64,000 bases of DNA from assembly GCF_009758175.1 (NCBI RefSeq), contig NZ_WRPM01000103.1, positions 40,622 through 104,621 of the forward strand, given 5' to 3'. Below the pieces are notes generated by a model. The model ran no database searches and had not been told where the DNA came from. It saw only the letters and a list, made by a program, of their open reading frames with translations. The DNA is from Nesterenkonia alkaliphila (GTDB lineage Bacteria > Actinomycetota > Actinomycetes > Actinomycetales > Micrococcaceae). Both the position numbers and the translations under genes were made by a program. Shown here piece after piece: positions 1 through 8,640 of the stretch (position 1 is the first letter of the stretch; each line of letters begins with the position of its first letter).

Positions 1-1
1 G

Positions 2-598
2 GTGATCGACGACGAGCGCGGGGTGGCGTTCGTGCGCAATGCGGAGACGTACTCAGGCGATGCCCCACAAGTGGTGCGCACCGCCCCGCTGACCCTGATG
101 GACACCGCCATGCTGCTGCACCTGCGTCGCGAACTGGTCTCCGGGTCCGGGGCCGGGCGGGTGATCGTGGGCAAGGAGGAGGTCTACGAACACCTTCAGG
201 CCTACCGCGGCCAGTACTCCACCGACGACGCCGGCTTCGCCAAGCGCATCGACGCCTCCTGGACCAAGATGGACAAGTACGGGATCCTGCTGCGCACCGC
301 GACCTCTGCTGCTGATGGGCGTTTCGAGATCTCCCCGGTGCTGCGGCTGATCTTCGGCCCGGAGGAGATCGAAGCGGTGCGGGCGGAGTACGCCGTCATG
401 CGTGGTCAGGCACCGGAAGGTCAGGATCTCGGGGGCCCGGGTGAGAATGAAGACAACGACGACGACCGATTGAGCCGAGTGGAGTACGGCGCTCGTGCCG
501 AGGCTCCTGAGGCGATTGAAGGTCGTGAGCAAAGCGACGCCGCGGCGGCCGGCAGTGAGCATGATGAAGAGTTTCAGGAGGTGAGCCAGGATGAGTGA
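2..598 (+). CDS. jetB: Wadjet JetB subunit (DUF4194, MksE/kleisin-associated type), 5' truncated by window edge
   Basis: JetB is the KITE-like accessory subunit of the Wadjet SMC complex. It binds the kleisin JetA and helps the JetC dimer extrude plasmid DNA for cleavage by JetD. The visible part begins in mid-protein: a VDE-like turn followed by a G-A-F-V-R strand and a winged-helix-like region rich in LL-R-E-L, then an acidic, low-complexity C-terminus of about 55 residues. The first in-frame GTG at the edge is unlikely to be the true start, because family members carry an N-terminal helix bundle that is missing here. The stop overlaps the jetC start by 8 nt. The assignment rests mainly on the jetC/jetD context and the fold-like pattern, so the gene identity is safer than any residue-level claim. 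Confidence 0.82.
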   Translation: MIDDERGVAFVRNAETYSGDAPQVVRTAPLTLMDTAMLLHLRRELVSGSGAGRVIVGKEEVYEHLQAYRGQYSTDDAGFAKRIDASWTKMDKYGILLRTATSAADGRFEISPVLRLIFGPEEIEAVRAEYAVMRGQAPEGQDLGGPGENEDNDDDRLSRVEYGARAEAPEAIEGREQSDAAAAGSEHDEEFQEVSQDE

Positions 599-3500
599 CG
601 GGCAGCTGCTGGCCGGCCAGTGGAGGCTGGACCGGATCGAGCTGGTCAACTGGGGCACCTTCCACGGCCACCACGTCATCGAGGTGCCGCGCAAGGGGTT
701 CCTGCTCACCGGGCACTCCGGGTCGGGGAAGTCCTCGGTGGTCGACGCGATCACCGCCGTGCTGACCCCGCGGATGCGGGCCTCCTTCAACGCCGCGGCC
801 GCCGACGGTAGCAGTGGCGGAGCGGACCGCACCGTGCTGACCTATGTGCGCGGAGCCTACAGCCGCGGTTCCGACGCTGACTCCGGGGAAATCACCACCC
901 AGTACCTGAGACCCCCGCGGGATGCTGCGGGGAAGGAGAAGGGCGGCACCTGGTCGGGCATCCTGCTGCGCTACGGCAACGGGGCCGGGAAGCAGACGCA
1001 TCTGGTCAAGCTCTTTCACGCCAAGCGCGGCGCCTCCGTGCCGGCTGACGTCTCGGAGCTGCACATCATCGCCGAAGCCCCGGTCACCCTGATGGATCTG
1101 CAGCCCTATGCCCGTGACGGGCTGAAGGAGCGCGAGCTGAAGAAGGACTACCCAGCTGCGTACGTACACAAGCAGCACAAGCGCTTCACCGCCCGGTTCA
1201 CCCGTGATTTGGGCATCGTGGGTGAACGCGCCACCCTGCTGCTGCACCGCACCCAGGCGGCGAAGAACCTCGGCTCCCTGGACGACCTGTTCCGCGACTT
1301 CATGCTGGACGAGCCGGAGACCTTTACGCTGGCCGACCGGGCGGTCGAACAGTTCAGCGAGCTGTCTGAGGCGCACGAGGCAGTGGTGCGCGCCCGGCGG
1401 CAGATCGAACACCTGGAGCCCTTGGAGCAGGTCAGCACCACCTACGACGAAGCCATGGCGGCAGAGCGGCGGGCAGTGGCCTTGGCAGAAGCACTGGAGG
1501 ACTTCACCCGAGGGTGGAAGCTGCAGCTGCTGCAGGATGCGCAGGCCAAGACTGTTCTGGCAGTGGATGATGCCCAGGCGCAGGTGGAGGCGGCTGCCGC
1601 CGAACAGAAGGCTGCTGATTCACAGCAGCGGCAGGCCCTGGCTGCTGTGGAGCAGCGCGGCGGAGTCCGGCTGGAGTCCTTGGAGGAGACCATCCGCACC
1701 CGCGGCGAGGCGGTTGAGGCTGCCCAGTCGCAGTTGGCGCTGCTGAAGGAACGGCTGTCCGCCGCGGAGATGCCGGTGCCCGCATCCGCCGCCGAGCTGG
1801 CTGAGTTGAAACGTACTGCTGAGCGGGAGCTGGCTGTCACCGGCGAGGCCGAGTCCTCACAGCGGGAGGCCGCGCAGGAGGTGATGGGCCGCAAAGCCGA
1901 GGCGCAGAAGACTCTGGCCGAGATCGACCGCGAACTGGAGGCGATGAAGCGCTCGCGGTCCAATGTGGGCGAACGTCTCATGGCGGCCCGCACCCTGATT
2001 GCCCAGGCGGCAGGTGTGCCGGAGAAGTCGCTGCCCTTCGCCGCGGAACTGCTGAAGGTCCGTGATGAGTATGCTGAGTGGACCGGCGCAATTGAACGTG
2101 TCCTGCGGCCGCTGGCCACTGTCATGCTGGTGCCGGCCGCCCATGAGTTCGCAGTCAGTGCCGCTGTAGAGGCCCACCACCTGGGCGCCCGGCTGCGGTT
2201 CGAGACGATTCCTGCGGAGTCGCCGGCTCCGGTGAAGCCTGAGTCGGCAGAGTCCCTGGTGTACCGGGTCGAGGTGGGGGAGGCGCCGTCCTCGGTTCAG
2301 AGCTGGCTGCGGTATGAGCTCGCCCGGCGCTTCGACTACCGGTGCGTGGAGAACCCGCAGCAGCTGGCGGAGACCGACCGCGGTGTCACCCGGGCCGGGC
2401 AGGTCAAACGCGGGCCCCGCTCCTTCGAGAAGGACGACACCTCTCGGGTGGACGACCGGCGGACCTGGGTCCTCGGGTTCACTAACGACGCCAAGGTGGA
2501 GCACTACCTCCAGCTGCGCCGAGCCGCTGAGGCCGAGATCGCCCAGCTGGACGAGGAGCTCGGCACCCTGGTCCGCGCCGATCAGGCCCAGCGCCGACGG
2601 CTCACCGCACTGGAAGAGGTGCTGCGAGTCGAATGGTCAGCAGTGGATGTCACCACCCGGAAGAAGGCACTCTCTGCTGCGGAGTCCGACCGGGCGACCC
2701 TCCTGGCCGGTGACGGTGACCTCCGGAAGGCTCAGGCGCAGGCGGCTGAGGCGGAACAGGCGCTGCAGAAGGCCCAGGAGCACTGGCAGCAGGCTTCCCA
2801 GACGCTGGCCGCCGCCACCAGCGAGCTTCAGCGGCTGCAGGCAGCCGTTGCTGAGCTGGACGGTGAGCAGATCGGGCAGGTGCCGGAGGGAACAGCCGAG
2901 GCGCTGCGGGCGGAGTTCGCCGAGCACCGCACCCAGCGCACCGTGACGCACCACAGCATCGAGACCGATGCCCGGCGGGTCGCCAACGCTCTGAACGCAC
3001 GGATCCGCGCAGCCGCAGAGGAACAGAGCGCCGCCGCTCAGCGGATCACCGAGATCACGGTGAACTTCCGCAATGACTGGCCCGCGGCGGCAGGGGACCT
3101 GGGGGAGGGGGTTGAAGCCCGGGGCGGATACCTCGAGCTGCTGGGCACTCTGCGCGCTGACCGGCTGCCTGACTTTGAGGCCCGGTTCCTGCAGATGCTG
3201 AAGGAACAGTCCCAGCAGAACATCGGCCTGCTGGCTGAACGCATCCGCAGCGCCCCGCGGGAGATCCGCCGCCGCGTGGACCCGATCAACGAGTCGCTGC
3301 TGCGCAGCCAGTTCGCCCCCGGCCGCTACCTGCAGATCCAGGTGCAGGAGGCCCGCCCTGCCATGGTGAAGCAGTTCCTGGCGGACCTGAACACGATCAC
3401 CAGCGGTGCGCTGGCCATGGAAGAGTCTGCCGACGAGGCAGAGCAGCGGTTCGAGGTGCTGCGGAAGGTCATGCATGCGCTGGGCTCTTCCGAGGCCGCT

Positions 3501-4046
3501 GACCGCACCTGGCGATCCCACTGCCTGGACACCCGGCGCCACGTAAAGTTTTTGGGCCTGGAGCAGGACAGTCACGGCGAGGTGCTGGACTACTACGACT
3601 CCGGTCGCGGGCGCTCCGGAGGCCAGAAGCAGAAGCTGGTGGTGTTCTGCCTGGCCGCGGCGCTGCGCTACCAGCTGACCCGCGAGACTGAAGACCTCCC
3701 CAGCTACGGTTCGATCGTGATGGATGAAGCCTTCGACAAGGCTGACGCGCGGTTCACCCGGATGGCCCTGGACATCTTCGCCGAGTTCGGATTCCACATG
3801 ATCCTGGCCACCCCGCTGAAGATGCTGCAGGTGCTGGAGAACTACGTCGGCGGCATCGCCCTGGTCACCAGCCCGGACGGCCAGCACTCCTACGCCTCTC
3901 CGGTGGCCTTCGACGATCAGCGGCTGGCTGCCGGCAGAGCAGAGAATGACGACGCGGGCTCTTCAGATGCCGGGGAGCCTGGAAGCAACGGAGCCGGCAC
4001 GGCGGAGAGGACAGCGGACGATACCCTCTTTGGGGCGGAGCCGTGA
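591..4046 (+). CDS. jetC: Wadjet JetC SMC-like ATPase (MksB/MukB-type)
   Basis: This is the 1151-residue motor ATPase of the plasmid-restricting Wadjet machine. It has a Walker A motif GHSGSGKSS at residues 41-49, long Ala/Glu/Gln-rich coiled coils on both sides of a central hinge region (roughly residues 250-480 and 640-830), an ABC signature SGGQKQK near residue 1012 and a Walker B strand ending VMDEAFDKAD near residue 1045. A Ser/Gly-rich acidic tail follows. The length and head-coil-hinge-coil-head order match MukB/MksB-like JetC rather than RecN or SbcC. An AGGAGG ribosome site lies at 576-581 before the ATG. The start overlaps jetB and the end overlaps jetD as GTGA, so the three are translationally coupled. 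Confidence 0.93.
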   Translation: MSDGQLLAGQWRLDRIELVNWGTFHGHHVIEVPRKGFLLTGHSGSGKSSVVDAITAVLTPRMRASFNAAAADGSSGGADRTVLTYVRGAYSRGSDADSGEITTQYLRPPRDAAGKEKGGTWSGILLRYGNGAGKQTHLVKLFHAKRGASVPADVSELHIIAEAPVTLMDLQPYARDGLKERELKKDYPAAYVHKQHKRFTARFTRDLGIVGERATLLLHRTQAAKNLGSLDDLFRDFMLDEPETFTLADRAVEQFSELSEAHEAVVRARRQIEHLEPLEQVSTTYDEAMAAERRAVALAEALEDFTRGWKLQLLQDAQAKTVLAVDDAQAQVEAAAAEQKAADSQQRQALAAVEQRGGVRLESLEETIRTRGEAVEAAQSQLALLKERLSAAEMPVPASAAELAELKRTAERELAVTGEAESSQREAAQEVMGRKAEAQKTLAEIDRELEAMKRSRSNVGERLMAARTLIAQAAGVPEKSLPFAAELLKVRDEYAEWTGAIERVLRPLATVMLVPAAHEFAVSAAVEAHHLGARLRFETIPAESPAPVKPESAESLVYRVEVGEAPSSVQSWLRYELARRFDYRCVENPQQLAETDRGVTRAGQVKRGPRSFEKDDTSRVDDRRTWVLGFTNDAKVEHYLQLRRAAEAEIAQLDEELGTLVRADQAQRRRLTALEEVLRVEWSAVDVTTRKKALSAAESDRATLLAGDGDLRKAQAQAAEAEQALQKAQEHWQQASQTLAAATSELQRLQAAVAELDGEQIGQVPEGTAEALRAEFAEHRTQRTVTHHSIETDARRVANALNARIRAAAEEQSAAAQRITEITVNFRNDWPAAAGDLGEGVEARGGYLELLGTLRADRLPDFEARFLQMLKEQSQQNIGLLAERIRSAPREIRRRVDPINESLLRSQFAPGRYLQIQVQEARPAMVKQFLADLNTITSGALAMEESADEAEQRFEVLRKVMHALGSSEAADRTWRSHCLDTRRHVKFLGLEQDSHGEVLDYYDSGRGRSGGQKQKLVVFCLAAALRYQLTRETEDLPSYGSIVMDEAFDKADARFTRMALDIFAEFGFHMILATPLKMLQVLENYVGGIALVTSPDGQHSYASPVAFDDQRLAAGRAENDDAGSSDAGEPGSNGAGTAERTADDTLFGAEP

Positions 4047-5230
4047 TCACTCCGGCAGAAGCCCGGGAACGCGTGGCCCGGCTGTACGAGCGAAAGATGC
4101 CCGAATGGACGGTCCTGGGGGCAGCGGAGCCGGTGGTGGATATTCCGCTGCACCCGCCCACTCAGGAGAAGGTGCTCGCGGATCCGGGGTCGGTTGCGGA
4201 CTGGATCAAAGACTGGCGAGTCGCCGAGCGCGGACTCGGTGACGGCGGGCGCCTGGTCTGGGAGTCCCGGCAATGGGCCAATGCCGGCACCCAGCGCATG
4301 CCTACCCGGCTGGTGCTCACCGAACCCTACGACGCGGCCGCCTTCGTCTCCCGGAAAGGCCACTGGCAGGCCGCAGAGTCCCGGGCGGCAGAGCTCCGTA
4401 TTCTCCTTAACTCGCACCAGGACACTGATGCGGCGCCGGTGGAGCAGATCACCGATGCGCTGCGGAGGCGGGCGAAGAAGATCGCCGACCTGGACCAGGC
4501 CAACTACGTCAGAGTCCGGGACGCGTTGGAGTGGCTGCTGAAGAACCCTCAGCCCGGCATCTACCCCCGCCAGATGCCCATCCGCGGGGTGGACTCCAAG
4601 TGGTTGGAGAAGCACTCCACACTGGTCGATCCGCTCTACGCCGCAGCCGCGGGCACTTCATCATTGGGGCTGCTGGAGCCGCCAGGCCTGATCCGGCTGC
4701 GGTTCCTGGACCCGGAACTCGCCCCGGGCAATCTGCGCGACCTGGCTGCCCCGGCAGCTGAGCTGAGCCGGATGAGTGTGGTGCCGGGCAGCGTCGTGGT
4801 GGTGGAGAACCTGCAGACTCTGCTGGCCCTGCCTGAGATTCCTGGTGCGGTGGCCGTCCACAGCGCAGGCTATGCCGGCCGAAGGCTGGGAGACATTGCA
4901 TGGCTGGGCGATGCCCCGCTGCTGTACTGGGGAGACCTGGACGTGGACGGATACCGGATCCTGTCTGCGGTGCGTGGCCAGCTGCCCCACACCCATTCGG
5001 TGATGATGGACCGCACCACGCTCGCTGCCCACCGTGATCTGGCCGGGCCGGACCGTAAAGACGCCCCGCGTACCCTGCCCGATCACCTCACAGGTACGGA
5101 GCGGGACGGTTTCGCTGCACTGGAGCAGCTGGGCGGGCTTCGTCTGGAGCAGGAGCGCATCCCCTGGGAGTATGCATTGGAGCAGCTGCACCGCGGACTG
5201 AGCCGGCTCCCCAAACCCGATATGTGGTGA
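4043..5230 (+). CDS. jetD: Wadjet JetD nuclease (DUF3322/DUF2220, topoisomerase VI A-like toprim)
   Basis: JetD is the endonuclease subunit that cuts the circular plasmid held by the JetABC complex. The 395-residue protein has an N-terminal arm domain (DUF3322 part) with a winged-helix-like middle, then a Toprim (DUF2220) domain. The toprim acidic residues are visible as the Glu of VVVVEN near residue 256 and the DxD of YWGDLDVDGY near residue 297, followed by MMDRTTL, which is typical of JetD. It starts at a GTG whose last two bases lie in the jetC stop (GTGA overlap). All key metal-binding acids seem intact, so the system is probably active provided jetA upstream is whole. Confidence 0.93.
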   Translation: MITPAEARERVARLYERKMPEWTVLGAAEPVVDIPLHPPTQEKVLADPGSVADWIKDWRVAERGLGDGGRLVWESRQWANAGTQRMPTRLVLTEPYDAAAFVSRKGHWQAAESRAAELRILLNSHQDTDAAPVEQITDALRRRAKKIADLDQANYVRVRDALEWLLKNPQPGIYPRQMPIRGVDSKWLEKHSTLVDPLYAAAAGTSSLGLLEPPGLIRLRFLDPELAPGNLRDLAAPAAELSRMSVVPGSVVVVENLQTLLALPEIPGAVAVHSAGYAGRRLGDIAWLGDAPLLYWGDLDVDGYRILSAVRGQLPHTHSVMMDRTTLAAHRDLAGPDRKDAPRTLPDHLTGTERDGFAALEQLGGLRLEQERIPWEYALEQLHRGLSRLPKPDMW

Positions 5231-5360
5231 GGCGCCCCCGCTAATATCAGCTCTCGAAAACTGCCTCTATCTAGAGCACGAGGGCATCCTCGCCGCGCTG
5301 GAGTAAACATGGAGGTCGGGCTTCCGGCAGCCACCTGTCACAAAAGTTGAGCCTGCTGGC

Positions 5361-5891
5361 TCACCGATTCTTGGCGATTTTCACCCCGCCGATCGCCAAG
5401 CCCAGAAAGCGGTCATAGCTGGACTCATTAGCGAGGAAAAGTTCCGTTGCAGTCGTGACGCTGGCATGGGCTGTGTCCACGAGCGCCAAAGCGCTGGCCT
5501 TTGAGACTTCGAAGTAGTCATCGTAGTCGGCGCCGTGCCTGGCAGTCTGGAGATCGATAAAGTCCTGAGCCACATCTGCAAGGCGAGGATCTGCTCCTGT
5601 GAGGACAAATCGCAGAGCCTGATTTCCTCGACCGTTCACTGCGTCGGACAGAGCCGCCAGATCAGTATGGGCGATCCAGCGGGCGGTAGCAGCATGAACC
5701 TCAGTCCAATCCGTTCCTCCGATAAGCCGCATTGCCGCGTGTTGGATCCGTTTGTGAAAAAGCGCATAATAGGCGGTGCTGATGGCACGTCTGAGTTCGA
5801 TTGTGCGTGGTTTACCAGGACCTGCTTCACGCCCAGCGAGTTTATCGGCAAGGGACAGCAGATCACTGGACTCAATCGCTCGGATCGCCAT
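5361..5891 (-). CDS. HEPN-like domain protein, possible RNase/toxin component
   Basis: A 176-residue soluble, helix-rich protein. Residues about 34-48 contain the pattern RRAISTAYYALFH, which resembles the first helix pair of HEPN domains (Ala-x-x-x-Ala-Tyr-Tyr-Ala-x-Phe-His). A clear Rx4-6H ribonuclease motif is not obvious; the closest is RWIAH near residue 71, so catalytic activity is uncertain. It is convergent with jetD (130 nt between stops) and lies 12 nt downstream of a small unknown gene on the same strand, so the two form a probable operon. HEPN proteins commonly occur in two-gene toxin-antitoxin or defence modules, which fits the place beside Wadjet, but this is inference. A short inverted repeat TGAGCC-TGCT-GGCTCA covers its stop codon (5348-5363). 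Confidence 0.6.
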   Translation of the reverse strand: MAIRAIESSDLLSLADKLAGREAGPGKPRTIELRRAISTAYYALFHKRIQHAAMRLIGGTDWTEVHAATARWIAHTDLAALSDAVNGRGNQALRFVLTGADPRLADVAQDFIDLQTARHGADYDDYFEVSKASALALVDTAHASVTTATELFLANESSYDRFLGLAIGGVKIAKNR

Positions 5892-5903
5892 CGGACTTCC
5901 CCA

Positions 5904-6236
5904 TCAGAACGACTTATCACCAGCGGAATAGTGCGCGGGCTGATCCTCGCCATCTTCGGGCTCGTATAAGAGCCTCACGGAGACCTCTGAACCGAGCTCC
6001 TCGAGCGCAATGGTTCGGGCATCACGGCGGAGCGCACGGAAATCATCGGCGTTCCACTCCGGAGACGTTGCCGAGTTACGGAGCTGCACAGCAACACGCA
6101 CGCTCGGCCCTTCTGGCCCTTCATCCTCCTGGATGCTCACCTCGACCGGTCGCAGGGATGGGCGCTCCAGTTTCAGGATGCGGTCGCGCACAGTGGCTGA
6201 CTGCCGGTCCATGAGTAGTGCCATAGTTCTCAGCAT
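5904..6236 (-). CDS. Small hypothetical protein, partner of the HEPN-like gene
   Basis: About 110 residues with no family I recognise. The middle has alternating strands (PVEVSIQED, SVRVAVQLR) and the C-terminal third has a helix followed by EVSVRLLYEPED, then a short acidic end. No membrane segment or signal peptide is present. The frame is open further upstream to 6317, but that would overlap the mnhE 3' end by 43 nt, so I place the start at the ATG at 6236; ATGs at 6224 and 6212 are equally possible and the ribosome site is weak (GAGAA before 6224). The gene ends 12 nt before the HEPN-like gene. An antitoxin or dimer-partner role is a guess from position only. Confidence 0.5.
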   Translation of the reverse strand: MLRTMALLMDRQSATVRDRILKLERPSLRPVEVSIQEDEGPEGPSVRVAVQLRNSATSPEWNADDFRALRRDARTIALEELGSEVSVRLLYEPEDGEDQPAHYSAGDKSF

Positions 6237-6274
6237 GCCAGAAATTTGCTTGCGAGTGAACGGTTGGCGGTCAA

Positions 6275-6823
6275 TCAGGCGAAGGCGCGGGCGACGCGGC
6301 GCTGCAGGTTCTGCCACTGGGTAGCCGGGTCCAGCTCAGGGGCCAGGGTGTGCAGCTCCACATGGGTCGGCTGTACGGTATACCCGCCGCCCTGGACCAT
6401 GGAGGTCGCTCCTGTGTGGTCAGTGGTGCGCTGGATCATCGAGCCGGGCATCAGGTTCATCATGATCATCGCCAGCTGCCGGGCATGCCCCTCCTCCAGC
6501 TGAATCTGCGCAGTGACCACCGTCGGCTCGATCCGCACCGGACGGCGCAGCGACCGGGCCGCCACATCCAATCCGCCGAGCACCGACTGCCACACGAACC
6601 ACAGGAACAGAGCGGCCGCGTACCAGACCCGGGCCGGCCAGCGGCTGATCCGCACCGCAGAGGCCGGCGGGGCCAGCCACAGGCTCAGCCCGGTGCAGGC
6701 CGCCACGGAGACCGCCCCGTAGATCAGATAGTCCCCGTTCAGCCCGGCGAAAAACACCCACAGCAGACCCAGCGCCGCAGCACGCAGCAGCCCGGCGACG
6801 ACCCAGGGCAGCGTTTTGTTCAC
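6275..6823 (-). CDS. mnhE: Mrp/Mnh cation:proton antiporter subunit E
   Basis: MnhE is a small membrane subunit of the multi-protein Na+(K+)/H+ antiporter. The 182-residue product has three N-terminal hydrophobic segments (about residues 8-30, 32-55 and 65-90), then a soluble domain with the family-typical stretch from RRPVRIEPTVV through the Gly/Met-rich MNLMPGSM turn (canonical ltPGT region). I choose the GTG at 6823 rather than the in-frame ATG at 6841. GGAGG lies 6 nt upstream of that GTG and it makes the same 4-nt GTGA overlap with the previous stop that the other junctions show. It is the last gene of the eight-gene mnh operon. Confidence 0.88.
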   Translation of the reverse strand: MNKTLPWVVAGLLRAAALGLLWVFFAGLNGDYLIYGAVSVAACTGLSLWLAPPASAVRISRWPARVWYAAALFLWFVWQSVLGGLDVAARSLRRPVRIEPTVVTAQIQLEEGHARQLAMIMMNLMPGSMIQRTTDHTGATSMVQGGGYTVQPTHVELHTLAPELDPATQWQNLQRRVARAFA

Positions 6824-8640
6824 CACACACCTCCACTCCACATCACAACCAGCACCGTCACAGCAGTGAGCACCAGCACGACGACGCCTGAACCCTCCCA
6901 GCTGCCCAGCGAGTCCTCCGCAGAGGCCACACCCCGACGAGCGCGCTCCGCGAGATTCCTGGCACCCCGGGCGCCAGCGGTGCGCAGCGAGCCGGCAGCC
7001 TGGTGCCCGGCCTCCAGCGCCCGGGATGTGTGCCGCCAGCCGCGCACCGCCGCAGACTCCTCCGCCACAATCAGATCCCCTGGTTCAACGGCCTCACCGC
7101 TGGCCAGCCGTGCCGGAATCCGTCCCGCCGCAGCCAGCCGCCAGGCACCCGCACCCAGGGCCAGTCCCAGCACGATCGGCCAGGTGGCCGCCCACAGCGC
7201 AGCGGCCGTCCAGCTGAACTCCCCCGCCCCGGGCAGCCAGGCGGCCCCGACCAGCCACGGCACCACCACCCCGGCAGCACAGACCGCCAGCCAGCTGCCC
7301 AGTTCACCATCGAAGCTGCGCCGGGCCTGACGCTCAGATGCCCACATCACGAAGGCGAACCGGATCAGCAGTAGAGTGGAGCCGGTGGCCACCAGCGGAA
7401 GCAGCTGATCCAGCCCCAGGCCGAGCACCGTGACATCCTCCACAGCCTCCTTGGCCACATACTTCCCGTAGGCCCCCGAGGTCAGCGGCGCCCCGGCCAC
7501 CGCCAGCCCGGCCCCGGCCATCCCGATGAGCACCACCACCCCCGAGGCGCCGCGCCCGTAGTGCTTGACCACCGGCACGCCCAGGAACAGCGCACCCTTG
7601 GCCAGTCCGTGGTGCACCGCATAGAGCACCGCGGCCGTCAGAGCCGGGCCCGCCGCCTCAGGCACCAGCAGCGCCACCGCCACCAGGCAGGCGATGAACC
7701 CCATCTGGCTGATGGTCGAATAGGCCAGCACCACCTTCGGGTCAGACTGCAGCACCCCCACTGCCACCGCGGCGAAGGCCCCCAGCAGGGCAAGCACCAG
7801 CAGGGTGTGCCCGGCAGCGCTCAGCCCGTCGGGGCCCAGTCCGCTACCGGCCTCCCCGGCGGGCAGGAACCGCAGCCAGCCCACCAGCCCGGCCTTGACC
7901 ATCGCCCCGGAGAGCACCGCCGAGGCAGCAGGCGGGGCCGCCGGATGCGCCAGCGGCAGCCACACATGCAGCGGCACTGTACCGGCCTTGACCCCGAAGC
8001 CGATCAGCAGCAGGGCCACGATCAGCCCGGCGTGCTCCGAGCCGGCCACAGCGGCCGGGGCCTCGGCGACCAGATAGCCGCCGGCGCTTGCGGTCAGCAC
8101 CAGAGCGGCCAGCACCGCGGTCTCCGAGAGCACCGACATCACCAGGTAGATCCGAGTGGCCCGCCGCGCAGCCCCGGTGCGGTAGTGCACCACCAGCCCG
8201 GCCGCAGAGAAGCTCATCACCGAGAACGCCAGATAGAAGCTGACCACATCAGCGGCCAGATAGGTGCCGATGTTCCCGGCGAAGCACACCAGCAGGAAGC
8301 CGCTCAGCGCCCCGGAGCCGCGCTCCGCGTGGCGAAGCTTCACCCAGGTCACCGCCGTCAGGGCCGCCCCGTAGAGCAGCGCGGCGATCAGCACCAGCGC
8401 CCGGGCCGCAGCATCCATGCGGAACACTGTGCCGAAGAGCAGCCAGTCCAGCTCAAGCTCGGCCCCGGGGGCTGCCACCGTCAGCGCAGCTGCGGGCAGC
8501 ACCGTCACCGGCGAGAGCATCGCCGTGCGGCGCCGCAGCCGGTGCGCCCGGGCCGCCGGCAGCGTTCCGGCGAACACGATGAGCGCCGCTGCGGTCAGCG
8601 GCAGCAGCAGGCTCAGGGCGAGCAGGCCGGCGCCGAGCAT
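6820..8640 (-). CDS. Mrp/Mnh antiporter NuoL/M-like membrane subunit (third D-type copy)
   Basis: A 606-residue polytopic protein of the proton-conducting transporter family (NuoL/NuoM/MrpA/MrpD). About fourteen hydrophobic helices are visible. Family hallmarks include a Lys between helices in GVKAGTVPLHVWLPLAHPAAP (antiporter-channel Lys followed by the HxWLPxAHP turn, near residue 215) and VLAYSTISQMGF (near residue 310). A C-terminal soluble extension of about 90 residues with Arg/Ala-rich sequence ends in one more hydrophobic helix. It overlaps its neighbours by 4 nt on both sides. It lacks the DUF4040/MbhE C-terminal parts of true MrpA, so it is a D-like rather than an A subunit. Confidence 0.88.
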   Translation of the reverse strand: MLGAGLLALSLLLPLTAAALIVFAGTLPAARAHRLRRRTAMLSPVTVLPAAALTVAAPGAELELDWLLFGTVFRMDAAARALVLIAALLYGAALTAVTWVKLRHAERGSGALSGFLLVCFAGNIGTYLAADVVSFYLAFSVMSFSAAGLVVHYRTGAARRATRIYLVMSVLSETAVLAALVLTASAGGYLVAEAPAAVAGSEHAGLIVALLLIGFGVKAGTVPLHVWLPLAHPAAPPAASAVLSGAMVKAGLVGWLRFLPAGEAGSGLGPDGLSAAGHTLLVLALLGAFAAVAVGVLQSDPKVVLAYSTISQMGFIACLVAVALLVPEAAGPALTAAVLYAVHHGLAKGALFLGVPVVKHYGRGASGVVVLIGMAGAGLAVAGAPLTSGAYGKYVAKEAVEDVTVLGLGLDQLLPLVATGSTLLLIRFAFVMWASERQARRSFDGELGSWLAVCAAGVVVPWLVGAAWLPGAGEFSWTAAALWAATWPIVLGLALGAGAWRLAAAGRIPARLASGEAVEPGDLIVAEESAAVRGWRHTSRALEAGHQAAGSLRTAGARGARNLAERARRGVASAEDSLGSWEGSGVVVLVLTAVTVLVVMWSGGVW

